Part shown: positions 8,763 through 16,727 of the stretch, piece after piece
Layout of the letters: every line of letters starts with the position of its first letter
How positions within the stretch are numbered: the stretch's first letter is position 1
Assembly: GCF_000526375.1 (NCBI RefSeq)
Contig: NZ_JAFY01000002.1
Span: forward strand, 930,001 to 994,000
From: Aminiphilus circumscriptus DSM 16581
Lineage (GTDB): Bacteria; Synergistota; Synergistia; Synergistales; Aminiphilaceae
Direction of reading: 5' to 3'
Length of the DNA stretch: 64,000 bases
Program-made: the position numbers and the translations under genes
Notes under the pieces: model-generated
Told to the model about the DNA's origin: nothing
Database searches by the model: none
Seen by the model: the letters and a program-made list of their open reading frames with translations, nothing else

Positions 8763-8840
8763 CGAAGTCCCATGGTGCTGAACCTACGGAGCTGCGTGGG
8801 GTGTAGGGCCTGCACGGGGGCGTGTTCCATGCCGGACTGA
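8763..8840 (+). pseudogene. relic of a membrane polyferredoxin gene (first CxxCxxC cluster only)
   Basis: 8763-8837 matches 10146-10219 inside the intact polyferredoxin gene at roughly 84% by eye. Read in frame it gives VLNLRSCVGCRACTGACSMP and then a stop, against VALDVRSCVGCRACTKACHM in the intact gene. It has no start, membrane part or second cluster, so it is a decayed duplicate. Confidence 0.75.
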
Positions 8841-8890
8841 GCACGCTTGGGAGAAGTGGAGTGAAAAGAGCATGGAACATATTGCGAAGT

Positions 8891-8935
8891 GAAAACCCGC
8901 TCGCCGAAGGAATTTGGCGAGCGGGTTTTCTTTCG
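8891..8935 (+). terminator. strong hairpin terminator, probably bidirectional
   Basis: GAAAACCCGCTCGCC (8891-8905) and its exact complement (8916-8930) enclose a 10-nt loop, followed by TTTC. The A-rich 5' arm makes it usable from both strands, between the peptidase/relic region and the opposing M20 relic. Confidence 0.75.
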
Positions 8936-9019
8936 GGTGGCGGGCTTTCGGAGCCCCGTCCGGAGGGTATCCACACGCTCGGAAGCGTGTATTTTCACGA
9001 GGGGGGTTTTCCCCTTCGC

Positions 9020-9465
9020 TCAAGCGGATTTCTCCAACGCGTTCCACGCGGCCAGAGCAAGAACGGAAGCCCCAAAGGGAAAGGATCGTCCGCTCGAAGG
9101 AGGGGGATGTGCCAGGGATGGATCGCGCCAAGATCCGGATTGCCCCACCCCGAGCCAGAAGAAACATCCTGGAATCTGTTCCTGAAAAAGAGCGAAATCT
9201 TCGCCGCCCATAGATGGCGTCGGTACCACGACTGCGTTCGGACCGAAAAAGACACGGGCTCTTTCCCGAACCAGACGTGTCGCTTCGGGGTGGTTCAACA
9301 CCGGGGGAAGATCGTGGCGAAGCGTGTTCACTGCCGCCATGAGGGGGCCTTTCTTGACGGCGATAGAACCTGCGGGGTATTCGGGATGGTTGTGGAGGCC
9401 GAAGACCATGTCCGGTTTCGGAGAGGCGAACGCGCCGTCCCGAATCATCGCTGCGGCGCCAGTGG
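9020..9465 (-). pseudogene. M20 family amidohydrolase (HipO-like) with a large internal deletion
   Basis: On the minus strand the reading begins inside the family (AAAMIRDGAF), runs through DMVFGLHNHPEYPAGSI and GPLMAA, then jumps directly to a C-terminal block (LNHPEATRLVRERA, TPSMGGEDFALFQEQIPG, LAAWNAL). The N-terminal metal-binding part and the whole lid or dimerisation domain, in total well over 200 residues, are missing, although the remaining frame is open. An open frame continues upstream to 9925 but has no family similarity and runs antisense into the polyferredoxin gene. Confidence 0.7.
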
Positions 9466-9569
9466 AGCGACGGAACATCTCTTTGTGACAGAGTTGCTTC
9501 TGTGAAGCTGGGAGTGGATGGACACGGGTTTGCGAGGGAGAGAACACGCGGCGTTCTTGAGTCTGGACG

Positions 9570-9592
9570 ATTATACCTATGATGGGTATAAT
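9570..9592 (+). promoter_or_regulatory. palindromic operator overlapping the -10 of the polyferredoxin gene
   Basis: ATTATACC (9570-9577), 7 nt, GGTATAAT (9585-9592) is a perfect 8+8 inverted repeat. Its right arm contains TATAAT, a consensus -10. The ATACC/GGGTAT core resembles operators described for CsoR-type copper sensors, but no such regulator gene is in view. No good -35 was found. Confidence 0.5.
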
Positions 9593-9632
9593 ATTTCCCC
9601 AAAAGATTGGAAGAAAGCGGGGAGGAAAGAAC

Positions 9633-10451
9633 ATGGCAAATCCTCTGGGAAGCGCCTGGCCGAAGGTACGGCGTATTCTGCAGGCGCAACTCGTCATTGC
9701 GTTTCTCGTAACCGTGATGATCATGAAACAATGGTGGTTCTGCGTGATGATGCTCGGGTTGGGAGCGATGCTCTCGGTGCTTCGGGGAAAAGTGTGGTGT
9801 GGCATGCTCTGTCCGAACGGAGGGCTCGCGGACCTCGTGTGGAGCCGCGTTTCTCTGCGGTTGTTTCCCTTTCCGAACTGGCTCGGAAAGGGAAACGTGC
9901 TCCGGGCGCTCTTCGTGGGAGGCATGATCGCCTGGTTCGCCGGAGTGGTCTGGTACGTAAACGTCCATTTGGGATTGCCCGTGGCCTTTGCATCCTACGA
10001 TGCACACGGTCGGCTTTTTTTGTGGTTCTGCCAGAGCATGATCCTGCTCGCGGCGGTCATGGGGATCGTCTTCGAGCCCCGGGCGTTCTGCCTTCACGTC
10101 TGCCCCGGTGGAACGCTGGGGACCCTTCTGGCGGGGGCAGCGAAACGAAGTCCCGTGGCGCTGGACGTACGCAGCTGCGTAGGGTGTCGTGCCTGCACGA
10201 AGGCGTGTCACATGCCGGATCGGCTTCTGGAACCACTTTTGAACGAGGCGGCGGCGAGAAAGGCAAGGGGCGAGGATTCCGGGACGCTTCCCGTGTCCTC
10301 TTCGTGTTTCGGCTGTCTCGGCTGCGTTGCCGCCTGCCCCCGCGGGGCAATAAGGCTCAACGAGCCGAGACGACGCGAAGAGCACGGAGACGGAGAGAAG
10401 AAAACTTTTTTCCCGACTTCGCCGTTTTTCCCGAGAAAACAAGGATTTTGA
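9633..10451 (+). CDS. membrane-bound 4Fe-4S polyferredoxin (NapH/YccM/NosR-C-like)
   Basis: GGAGGAAAGAAC precedes the ATG at 9633, preferred over an upstream in-frame ATG at 9579; the product is 272 residues. Several membrane helices come first, with the paired signatures CGMLCPNGG and CLHVCPGGT typical of NapH/NosR-type proteins. A C-terminal two-cluster ferredoxin domain follows (CVGCRACTKACHMP and CFGCLGCVAACPRG). Family members pass electrons across or along the membrane. The intact gene lies between a relic of its own first cluster (8763) and a copy of its own 3' end (12562), so this locus has been duplicated and broken. The last ~25 residues are low-complexity and may be non-native. Confidence 0.8.
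   Translation: MANPLGSAWPKVRRILQAQLVIAFLVTVMIMKQWWFCVMMLGLGAMLSVLRGKVWCGMLCPNGGLADLVWSRVSLRLFPFPNWLGKGNVLRALFVGGMIAWFAGVVWYVNVHLGLPVAFASYDAHGRLFLWFCQSMILLAAVMGIVFEPRAFCLHVCPGGTLGTLLAGAAKRSPVALDVRSCVGCRACTKACHMPDRLLEPLLNEAAARKARGEDSGTLPVSSSCFGCLGCVAACPRGAIRLNEPRRREEHGDGEKKTFFPTSPFFPRKQGF
10331..10411 (+). repeat. 81-bp direct repeat, upstream copy (3' end of the polyferredoxin gene)
   Basis: Matches 12562-12642 at 79 of 81 positions. It covers the final CxxxCP segment and the charged tail of the polyferredoxin, through to a T6 run. The two copies bracket the transposase gene. Confidence 0.9.
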
Positions 10452-10567
10452 AAAAAGGGATGCAGTGTTCATGGGGGTTCAGAAGATCGGGAAGCCGGAA
10501 ATCAAAATGTAGTGCCTAGTATATTTGCCCTATTGACATATTGTCTTTCTCCGGATATACTTCCTTT

Positions 10568-12366
10568 ATGTATATCCGGGTGAAATCCTCAAAGCTCAGT
10601 CCGCGAAAATCAGTCCAGATCGTCAAATCCGTCCGCACCGGGAAACGGGTCTCCCAGGTCATTCTCCAGCACGTGGGCATAGCCCACGACGAGAAGCAGC
10701 TCTCCGAGCTCCAGGAACTGGGGCGGAAGCTCATTCTGGAGATGGAGGAGAGAGAGCAGCCCTCTCTTCCGGGGTTCTCCCTCCTCGAGAACGAAGAGGC
10801 GTGGGAGCGGCCGGTCGGGGACGGGGAGCGGGTCAGCCTCCGGGGGATGAAGAACCTGGAACAGGTGACGGAAGGGCCGGGGGAAGTCGTGGAGAGCCTG
10901 TTCTCCTCCCTGGGCTTCGAGGCGATCTTCGGGGTATCCAGCCGTGGGAAGGGGAACACGGAAGTCCTGAAGAAATGCCTCGCCTGCGCCCTCGCCAATC
11001 CTTCGAGCAAGCGGGGGATGTCCCGTTGGCTGGAGGACGAGGGCGGGACGGACATGTCGCTGAACAGGATCTACCGAATGATGGACGCCCTGGCGAAGAA
11101 GACGGACCGGGTGAGGGAGATCGTGGCGCGGGAGACCGCGTCCCTCTTCGAGACGAAGGCGTCGCTGCTGCTCTTCGATGTGACCACCCTCTATTTCGAA
11201 AGCTTTGAGGCGGATGCCCTGAGGGTGTCGGGGTACAGCAAGGACAACAGGATACAGGAGACCCAGGTGGTGCTCGCCCTGGCGGTGACGCCGGAAGGAT
11301 TTCCCCTCTGGTACGACCTTTTCCCGGGAAACACCTTTGAAGGGCATACTCTTGTGCCTGTGCTCAGGAGATGCATGGAGACCTTCTCCCCCCGGCAGGC
11401 GGTGGTGGTGGCGGACCGGGCCATGTTCACGGAAGAGAACCTGCACGAAGTGGAGAAGGCGGGATGCTCCTTCGTCGTGGGAGCGAAACTCCGGGGTCTC
11501 AGCCGGACCATGAGGGAGAAAATCCTGGACGCCGGGAACTACTCCCCCTGCCCGGAGGTTCGCCTGTCTTCCCGGAGAGTGAGAGAGAAACGTGCAGCCC
11601 TTCCCGTTGGTACTCCGTCCCCCTCGAAAACGGGAGAAATTTGCTCGTCACCTGGAGTGAACAACGAGCCCGGAAGGACGCCTCCGACCGGGAACGGCTT
11701 CTGGCCCGACTGCGGAAAAAACTGCAGGGGAAGAAGACTCTTCCGGGAAAAAGCCTTGTCACCAACCGGGGGACGAACAAATACCTCTCCCTTGAAAATG
11801 CAAACGGACAGGACCGCTACATCCTGGACGAAGAGAAGATCCTCCGGGACAGCCGGTGGGACGGCCTTCACGGAGTCATCACCGACCTGCCCGTGGAAAG
11901 TGCCGCGGAAGCGCAGGACATCCTCGCCCATTACGGGAGCCTGTGGCGCATCGAAGAATCCTTCCGGGTGAACAAGCACGACCTCTCCATCCGCCCTGTC
12001 TATCACTGGGTACCCCGCAGGATCGAGGCCCACATAGCCCTCACCTACCTCGCCTTCGCCCTCCTCCGGCATCTCCAGCACCGAGTGGCGGTCCGGCAGA
12101 ACGCGGTGATGAGCGCCCGGGCCATCCGGACCGCCCTGCTGGATGTCCAGTCCACCCTCATGAAGGACGAAGAGACGGGGAAACTCTACCGGTTTCCGAA
12201 GGCCATGAGCGAGAGCGCCCGGAAGATCTACCGTTCCCTGGGCCTCGTCCGGGGACTGGGGAACACGGAGATCCTGTCGGTGAGGAAATACAGGAACCGG
12301 AAAGGGATCCGGAGCGCCGGGACGGACGGAGACGGAACAGCGGGGGAAGGGACGGGCAGGAACTGA
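10568..12366 (+). pseudogene. IS1634-family transposase, split by a frameshift
   Basis: The N-terminal frame (from ATG 10568, MYIRVKSSKLSPRKSVQIV) carries IS1634-type blocks: YFESFEADALRVSGYSKDN, GNTFEGHTLVPVL and the DDE-fold segment VVVADRAMFT. Family similarity then continues in the -1 frame (LLVTWSEQRARKD, YGSLWRIEESFRVNKHDL, RPVYHWVPRRIEAHI) to a stop at 12366. The switch lies between about 11545 and 11610. I see no strong slippery heptamer there, so a plain frameshift mutation is more likely than programmed slippage. Combined length is about 600 residues, normal for the family. Start context is poor, as is common for transposases. Confidence 0.85.
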
Positions 12367-12455
12367 ACGAGCCGGGAGCAGATCTCCTGTTTCCCTTTCG
12401 AAATACCTTTCGGAGCCCCGAGACACGGTGAGACCGAAAAATCCGCCTCAAACGA

Positions 12456-12491
12456 CAGCCCCTCTTTTCACAGAATTGAAAAGAGGGGCTG
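12456..12491 (+). terminator. 15-bp hairpin at the downstream end of the transposase element
   Basis: CAGCCCCTCTTTTCA (12456-12470) pairs exactly with 12477-12491 around a 6-nt loop. It follows the transposase stop by about 90 bp and may belong to the IS end. Confidence 0.55.
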
Positions 12492-12561
12492 TGTAGTGCC
12501 CACCCAAGATGCACTTTCCGGTGTTTGCAAGGCTTCCCGTTTCAAACCCGGCGAAGTCGGG

Positions 12562-12642
12562 CGCCTGCCCCCGCGGGGCAATACGGCTCAACGAGCCGAA
12601 ACGACGCGAAGAGCACGGAGACGGAGAGAAGAAAACTTTTTT
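12562..12642 (+). repeat. 81-bp direct repeat, downstream copy (stray 3' end of a polyferredoxin gene)
   Basis: Near-identical to 10331-10411 with two mismatches. The sequence before it (12500-12561) does not match the polyferredoxin, so this is a detached gene end. Confidence 0.9.
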
Positions 12643-12709
12643 GCCTGGGGCGTGAGCCGGTGTCCCCGATGTTTCGTTGAGGGCCTGAAGTGCCGGCCCT
12701 TTCCGTACC

Positions 12710-14725
12710 TTACCTGGGAAGTTCCTTCTCTTCTCCGATCTGGTGAAGGAGAGAAAGAGCGTCGATGATCTCTCGAAGCGCCTCGTCGAGACGGTGGCGG
12801 AGGGTTTCTTTCGCCGGGAGGAGTTCCTCGGCGATGCGGGAGGAGAGGGCGGTGCGGAAGGTCCGTTTTGCGTCGTCGAGGCACGTGTCGATGGCTTTTT
12901 CCGAAAGGAGATGTCGGGTGAGCAGTCCCGGGAGCGGAAGATTTTTCCCCGCCTTCTTTCCTGCCATGGCGAGGAAAATGCCGAACATCGCGCCGAGAAG
13001 GAGGCCGAGGGGCCCGGAGAGCAACAGGGCGGTGCCGCCGCCTCCGCAGATCGTTGCGGTGAGCATCACCGTGGCGAGGGTGGCGAATTCCACGTAGCCG
13101 CTGCCGAGTTTTCCCACATTCATCTGTGTGTGAATTCCGGCGACGCGCTCGGAGGAGAGTTCCTCCGTGTCGAGCAGCTCTTCCGGCACGTAGGCGACTC
13201 CTTCCCGGCGGAACCAGTCCCGGGACGCATCGCGAACGGCCGTGTCGAGTCCGAAGAACACCTCTTCGATGGCCTCCTCGACGATGTTCCGGAGCGATGG
13301 GGCGAATTCCTCCGCCGTCCTTTTCAGGCGTTTCTCCAGGTTCGCCACGGAACCGCCCTCGATGCGGAACTCCTCCAGGAGAGGGCGAAGTCGCTTTGCA
13401 AAGAGGCGCTCCTCCGTGTGACGGCAGATGCGCGTTTCCAATTCTCGTATCCGTTCCGCGAGGAGCGTTTTCTCCAGCGTCTCCAGGAACGCGGGAAGGC
13501 CGCGATACAGGCGCTCTTTTGTGCCTTTGCTCCGCCGTCGCAGCGCGGGATAGAGGGAGAGCCCCTCCGCCACGTTAGAATAGGGGCGTTCGCTGGTCAC
13601 TACCCGCTCCGGAGGAAGCGCGAGCGTCTCGGCCACCATGGAGGGCAGGAATGGCCAGAGGCTGCTTCCTCCCGTGAGAATCACCTTGTCCACAGCGGTG
13701 ATGCCTGCGCTGCCTCCGAGTCCTTCCAGAAGAGCCTCGCGGAAGCGGGCGAAAAGGTCTGTACTGCATCGGTCGGTCAGCGCGGGTCCTTGCGGTTCTT
13801 TCGAAGCGCGAAGACGTTCGAGGAATTCCCGTGACGGTGTGTAGGAGGCCGAGCGCTCCAGAAATTCCGCCTCGCTGATGTCTTCGAGACGTCCGTAGAG
13901 GCCTCCCGGTCCCACTGGAGCGTTCCAGGGAACGGAATCGCGCCCCTGTTCCCTCCGTGATGCCAAGAAGGTGGAGAACCGCTCCTTGCACTCCCGGCAC
14001 CAGTGCCAGTGCACGATATATTCGTCGCCGGAGGCTTCGAGTTCCTCCCGCTTGTTCGGCTGCTGTTCCAGGTACCACTGGAAGAAGAGATCGTCGAACA
14101 GGCGTCCCCCCAGGAGCATGTCCCCCCAAGAAGAGACGAGTTTTCCCCGGAGAAGGAGGGCGAAATCGCAGGTTCCACCACCGAAATCCACAACGAGAAC
14201 GCTCCGCGTCGCCTCCCGAAGCGTCAGGGAGAGGTCCTTTCGGTTCAGATGGTAGAGAATGGCCCCCCAGGGTTCCGCAAGAAGAGAGACCTCCGGGAAA
14301 CCACCTTCCGAGGCGATTCGCCGGAGCGCGGCCCGATACCCCGGCGAGGCCTCGCCGGGGACTCCGAAGAGTGTTGCCGTCTTTTCCGGCGTGCGCAGAA
14401 ACGTGGCGGCACATCGGGAACGAAGGGCGCCGAGAAAGAGGCGGGCGTCCTCTTCGCACTGCGGGTCACCAAGGAGATCCGGCTTGAAATGTACTCGGAG
14501 CTGCAGATCACGCCGCAAGGAAAGTGGTGTCTCACCCCATTCCTCCAGTGCCTCGTGACCGATGAGGATCGTTCCGTCCGGGCGGCGGAGGAGTGCCGTG
14601 GGAATGCCCGGTCGGCCGTTCCGGTCCAGGGAGACCGGAGAGGGGAGTGGTTCGTCGGCGCTGCAGCGGCAGAGATGGGTATTGCTCGTGCCGAAGTCCA
14701 CGGCCAGAATGTCCGGGCGTGTCAC
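12710..14725 (-). CDS. Hsp70-family (DnaK-like) ATPase with a C-terminal hydrophobic region
   Basis: GTG start at 14725 with AGGAG upstream, overlapping the end of the upstream gene by 4 bp; 671 residues. The actin/Hsp70 ATPase motifs are clear: DFGTSNTHL near the start, VVDFGGGTCDFAL about residue 205 and LTGGSSLWPFLP about residue 370. A CRECK pair lies in the insert near 260-270. The C-terminal half lacks a recognisable DnaK substrate-binding beta-sandwich. It is helical and charged, and carries a glycine/leucine-rich hydrophobic stretch near residue 570 that could insert in or lie on the membrane. Partnered with a multi-helix membrane protein, it is probably not the housekeeping chaperone. 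Role unknown. Confidence 0.8.
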   Translation of the reverse strand: MTRPDILAVDFGTSNTHLCRCSADEPLPSPVSLDRNGRPGIPTALLRRPDGTILIGHEALEEWGETPLSLRRDLQLRVHFKPDLLGDPQCEEDARLFLGALRSRCAATFLRTPEKTATLFGVPGEASPGYRAALRRIASEGGFPEVSLLAEPWGAILYHLNRKDLSLTLREATRSVLVVDFGGGTCDFALLLRGKLVSSWGDMLLGGRLFDDLFFQWYLEQQPNKREELEASGDEYIVHWHWCRECKERFSTFLASRREQGRDSVPWNAPVGPGGLYGRLEDISEAEFLERSASYTPSREFLERLRASKEPQGPALTDRCSTDLFARFREALLEGLGGSAGITAVDKVILTGGSSLWPFLPSMVAETLALPPERVVTSERPYSNVAEGLSLYPALRRRSKGTKERLYRGLPAFLETLEKTLLAERIRELETRICRHTEERLFAKRLRPLLEEFRIEGGSVANLEKRLKRTAEEFAPSLRNIVEEAIEEVFFGLDTAVRDASRDWFRREGVAYVPEELLDTEELSSERVAGIHTQMNVGKLGSGYVEFATLATVMLTATICGGGGTALLLSGPLGLLLGAMFGIFLAMAGKKAGKNLPLPGLLTRHLLSEKAIDTCLDDAKRTFRTALSSRIAEELLPAKETLRHRLDEALREIIDALSLLHQIGEEKELPR

Positions 14726-15834
14726 GGAACTCTCCTTTTCCGGAGCAATCCCTTGGAGAGGACCTGTCCGTTCCAGAGAACCGGCTTGCGTTCCACCCGA
14801 ACGGGATCTCCGGGAAGAATGTGTCCGAAGGTCTCGAAACGCGCCGCGAGGTCGTCGCTCCAGACGAGAGGCGTTTCCGGGTCGCTCTCCGCACCGGGAT
14901 CGGGAGAAAAAGGCTCCAGGGAATATCCGGCGAGGGATGCCTCTTGCAAAAGGTACATCGCGGCGGCTCGAAGTGTTCCGTCTTGTTCCGTTCCTTCCGG
15001 AAGGGACTGTGCAGCAGCGGCAAGATCCTCCAGCGGACCGGCGAGACGGGAGAGAGCATCCAGAGCAGTTGGGGAGTTGGATTTTCCCGGAGAGGTTGGT
15101 GGAGGAGGAAGCGCTTGAAGGGCTCTCTCTTCCGCATTGAGAGCGGCGCGGACGCTGTTTTTGAGGGCCGCCGCCGCTTCGTGCCGTCGGAAGATCTTGC
15201 GGGGACGGCAGAGAAAGAGCAGAAAGAGAGCGCCTCCGTAGAGGAGGAGACGCCGCGTTTTCCCTCCTCCGAAGGGAGCGCCGAAAAGCCGTTTTGCCAA
15301 GGTGATCGGGCCGAATCCCGCCAGGTCGGCGAGAGTCGCTACTCCCAGCGCCGCGAAGAGTCCGCGCCACAGGCCAGGATTCTCTCCGAGGAAAAGGCAC
15401 AGTTTCAAAAGGAGCCACGCTCCGAGGGGGGCGCCGAGAAAGAGTCCCATTTTGGGAATGTGCAACAGGTATGTGGCGAGTGGCTCGAGGAGAAGCATGC
15501 CGCCGAGGCTGCCCGCGGCGGCGATGGCAGCGAGACGCCCTGAAGGGATTTCATCGGCGAAGAAAGGGGCGAAAAAGTTCTCCCTTTCGCCCGCGACGGA
15601 AAAGAAATTCTCCATGACCATGGCGACGGGTTCGGAAAGACAGGTCAGGGCGGCGTTTCGGGCTTCCCGGAGCATGTCGGCCGTGGGGGGCGTTTTCTTC
15701 GCCAGGGAGTTCTCTTTCTCGGCAAGGGCCTGGAGAAACGCCTCCTCCACTCTGTCAGCGAGTTCCTTTGCCTCCTCGGGGGAGGGCAGGGCGACGTGCT
15801 TTTGGGGGATGCCTGAATCGGAAAAAGGAAACAT
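14722..15834 (-). CDS. hypothetical membrane protein partner of the Hsp70-like protein
   Basis: 370 residues, not recognised. A soluble N-terminal part of about 100 residues is followed by roughly four hydrophobic segments (around 100-125, 127-150, 152-175, 190-208), then a cytoplasmic-looking basic stretch (RPRKIFRRHEAAAALK) and a helical, proline-rich C-terminal domain. It sits upstream of the Hsp70-like gene with a 4-bp overlap, so the two are surely co-translated. A membrane anchor or co-chaperone role is a guess from context. Confidence 0.65.
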   Translation of the reverse strand: MFPFSDSGIPQKHVALPSPEEAKELADRVEEAFLQALAEKENSLAKKTPPTADMLREARNAALTCLSEPVAMVMENFFSVAGERENFFAPFFADEIPSGRLAAIAAAGSLGGMLLLEPLATYLLHIPKMGLFLGAPLGAWLLLKLCLFLGENPGLWRGLFAALGVATLADLAGFGPITLAKRLFGAPFGGGKTRRLLLYGGALFLLFLCRPRKIFRRHEAAAALKNSVRAALNAEERALQALPPPPTSPGKSNSPTALDALSRLAGPLEDLAAAAQSLPEGTEQDGTLRAAAMYLLQEASLAGYSLEPFSPDPGAESDPETPLVWSDDLAARFETFGHILPGDPVRVERKPVLWNGQVLSKGLLRKRRVP

Positions 15835-15864
15835 GGAAACCTCCTTGCGAGGGATAGGGATGTT

Positions 15865-16551
15865 TCAGCGGAGCAAGTCCGATTTCAAGTGCTCCGTCAG
15901 TGTGGTTAAAGGAATGGAGAAGGTTGGTGTTCCATCGCAGTGGGGAGTGTAGTCTCCGTCTTCCCAGAAAAGAACCAGTGCGTCGTCGGTGAGATAAAAC
16001 TGATCCGCCGTGGCCTCCACGCCCCGAAAATCCTCCAGCATTGCGGTGATCTCTCCCTTTTCCTGTTTCTGTCGGATCATGGAGGACATGCGCTCATCCA
16101 GCGCCTTTTCCCAGCCGCTGTCCGGAAGAAAGAGATCCTTCAGATCAAGGACTGCGCCGTCCTTTTCCGAGAAGGTGCGGGCGTAGAGCCACGTGCTGGG
16201 GTGGGCGGCTCCCTGAAAATAGGTGAATTGTGTGAAGAGAAGGCTCACCAGGCCCTTGTCGTTTCGTGTCGCCTCCCAGGAGAGTTCGCCAGTGAATTCC
16301 GCGGGATCCTCCTTGCCGAATTCGACGAGGACAGATTCCACAAGCTTCTGGATCTCCTCGTTGATGGCGGTTGTTGCGCCGGCATTCTTGGGGAGCAGGA
16401 CGTCCGGATAGGAGAGGGTGATGCCCGGAGACGTTATGGTCTTCGAGTGCAGTGATGCTGTTTGGGCAAGGGTCATTGCAGCGAAACAGAAAAGCATCAA
16501 ACCTGCCAGGAGTGAAATCAGGAACGGGAAGGCAAGGGATCTCCTCGCCAT
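15865..16551 (-). CDS. exported RsiV-like protein (DUF4163/DUF3298)
   Basis: 228 residues with an N-terminal hydrophobic segment ending FAAMTLAQ, a signal peptide or anchor. The body matches the DUF4163-DUF3298 arrangement: a beta-rich half with LLFTQFTYFQGAAHPSTW, then LDLKDLFLPDSGWEKAL and a C-terminal strand set (FYLTDDALVLFWEDGDY). In Bacillus this fold forms the lysozyme-binding part of the anti-sigma factor RsiV. No sigma-binding domain is present, so a stand-alone cell-envelope protein is likely. The gap to the next gene downstream is only 30 bp, so it may be co-transcribed with the Hsp70 pair. Confidence 0.72.
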   Translation of the reverse strand: MARRSLAFPFLISLLAGLMLFCFAAMTLAQTASLHSKTITSPGITLSYPDVLLPKNAGATTAINEEIQKLVESVLVEFGKEDPAEFTGELSWEATRNDKGLVSLLFTQFTYFQGAAHPSTWLYARTFSEKDGAVLDLKDLFLPDSGWEKALDERMSSMIRQKQEKGEITAMLEDFRGVEATADQFYLTDDALVLFWEDGDYTPHCDGTPTFSIPLTTLTEHLKSDLLR

Positions 16552-16586
16552 GACGTCTCATCGTCCTTTCGAAAGATGTGCTCAGT

Positions 16587-16634
16587 GGCAAGCCACCCCC
16601 TGCACTATATATATAATGCAGGGGGTGGCTTGCC
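16587..16634 (-). terminator. 18-bp perfect hairpin downstream of the pyruvate:ferredoxin oxidoreductase gene
   Basis: GGCAAGCCACCCCCTGCA (16587-16604) and its exact complement (16617-16634) flank a 12-nt loop that is almost entirely alternating T and A. It lies just after the stop of the minus-strand oxidoreductase gene. No T tract follows on the minus strand, so it may act as an mRNA 3'-end protector rather than a textbook terminator. Confidence 0.7.
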
Positions 16635-16727
16635 TTTCGGAATTTCAAGGAAATGCTCTCGCCTCATGCCCCATGGAATGCCCTGGAGAGCGACGTTGCC
16701 GTGGCGGGGCGGAGGAATCGCTCCCTT

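Noticed and set aside
8822-9505. Plus-strand frame of 227 codons over the M20 relic
   Set aside because: It is antisense to recognisable M20 sequence and crosses a terminator hairpin.
10508-12500. The 9-bp direct repeat TGTAGTGCC at 10508-10516 and 12492-12500 as a target duplication of the IS
   Set aside because: IS1634-family duplications are usually shorter and the sequences just inside do not form an inverted repeat, so the IS boundaries stay undefined.
12743-15543. Several plus-strand open frames across the Hsp70-like and membrane-protein genes
   Set aside because: They have no conserved motifs, while the minus-strand frames have Hsp70 phosphate and adenosine motifs and membrane helices.
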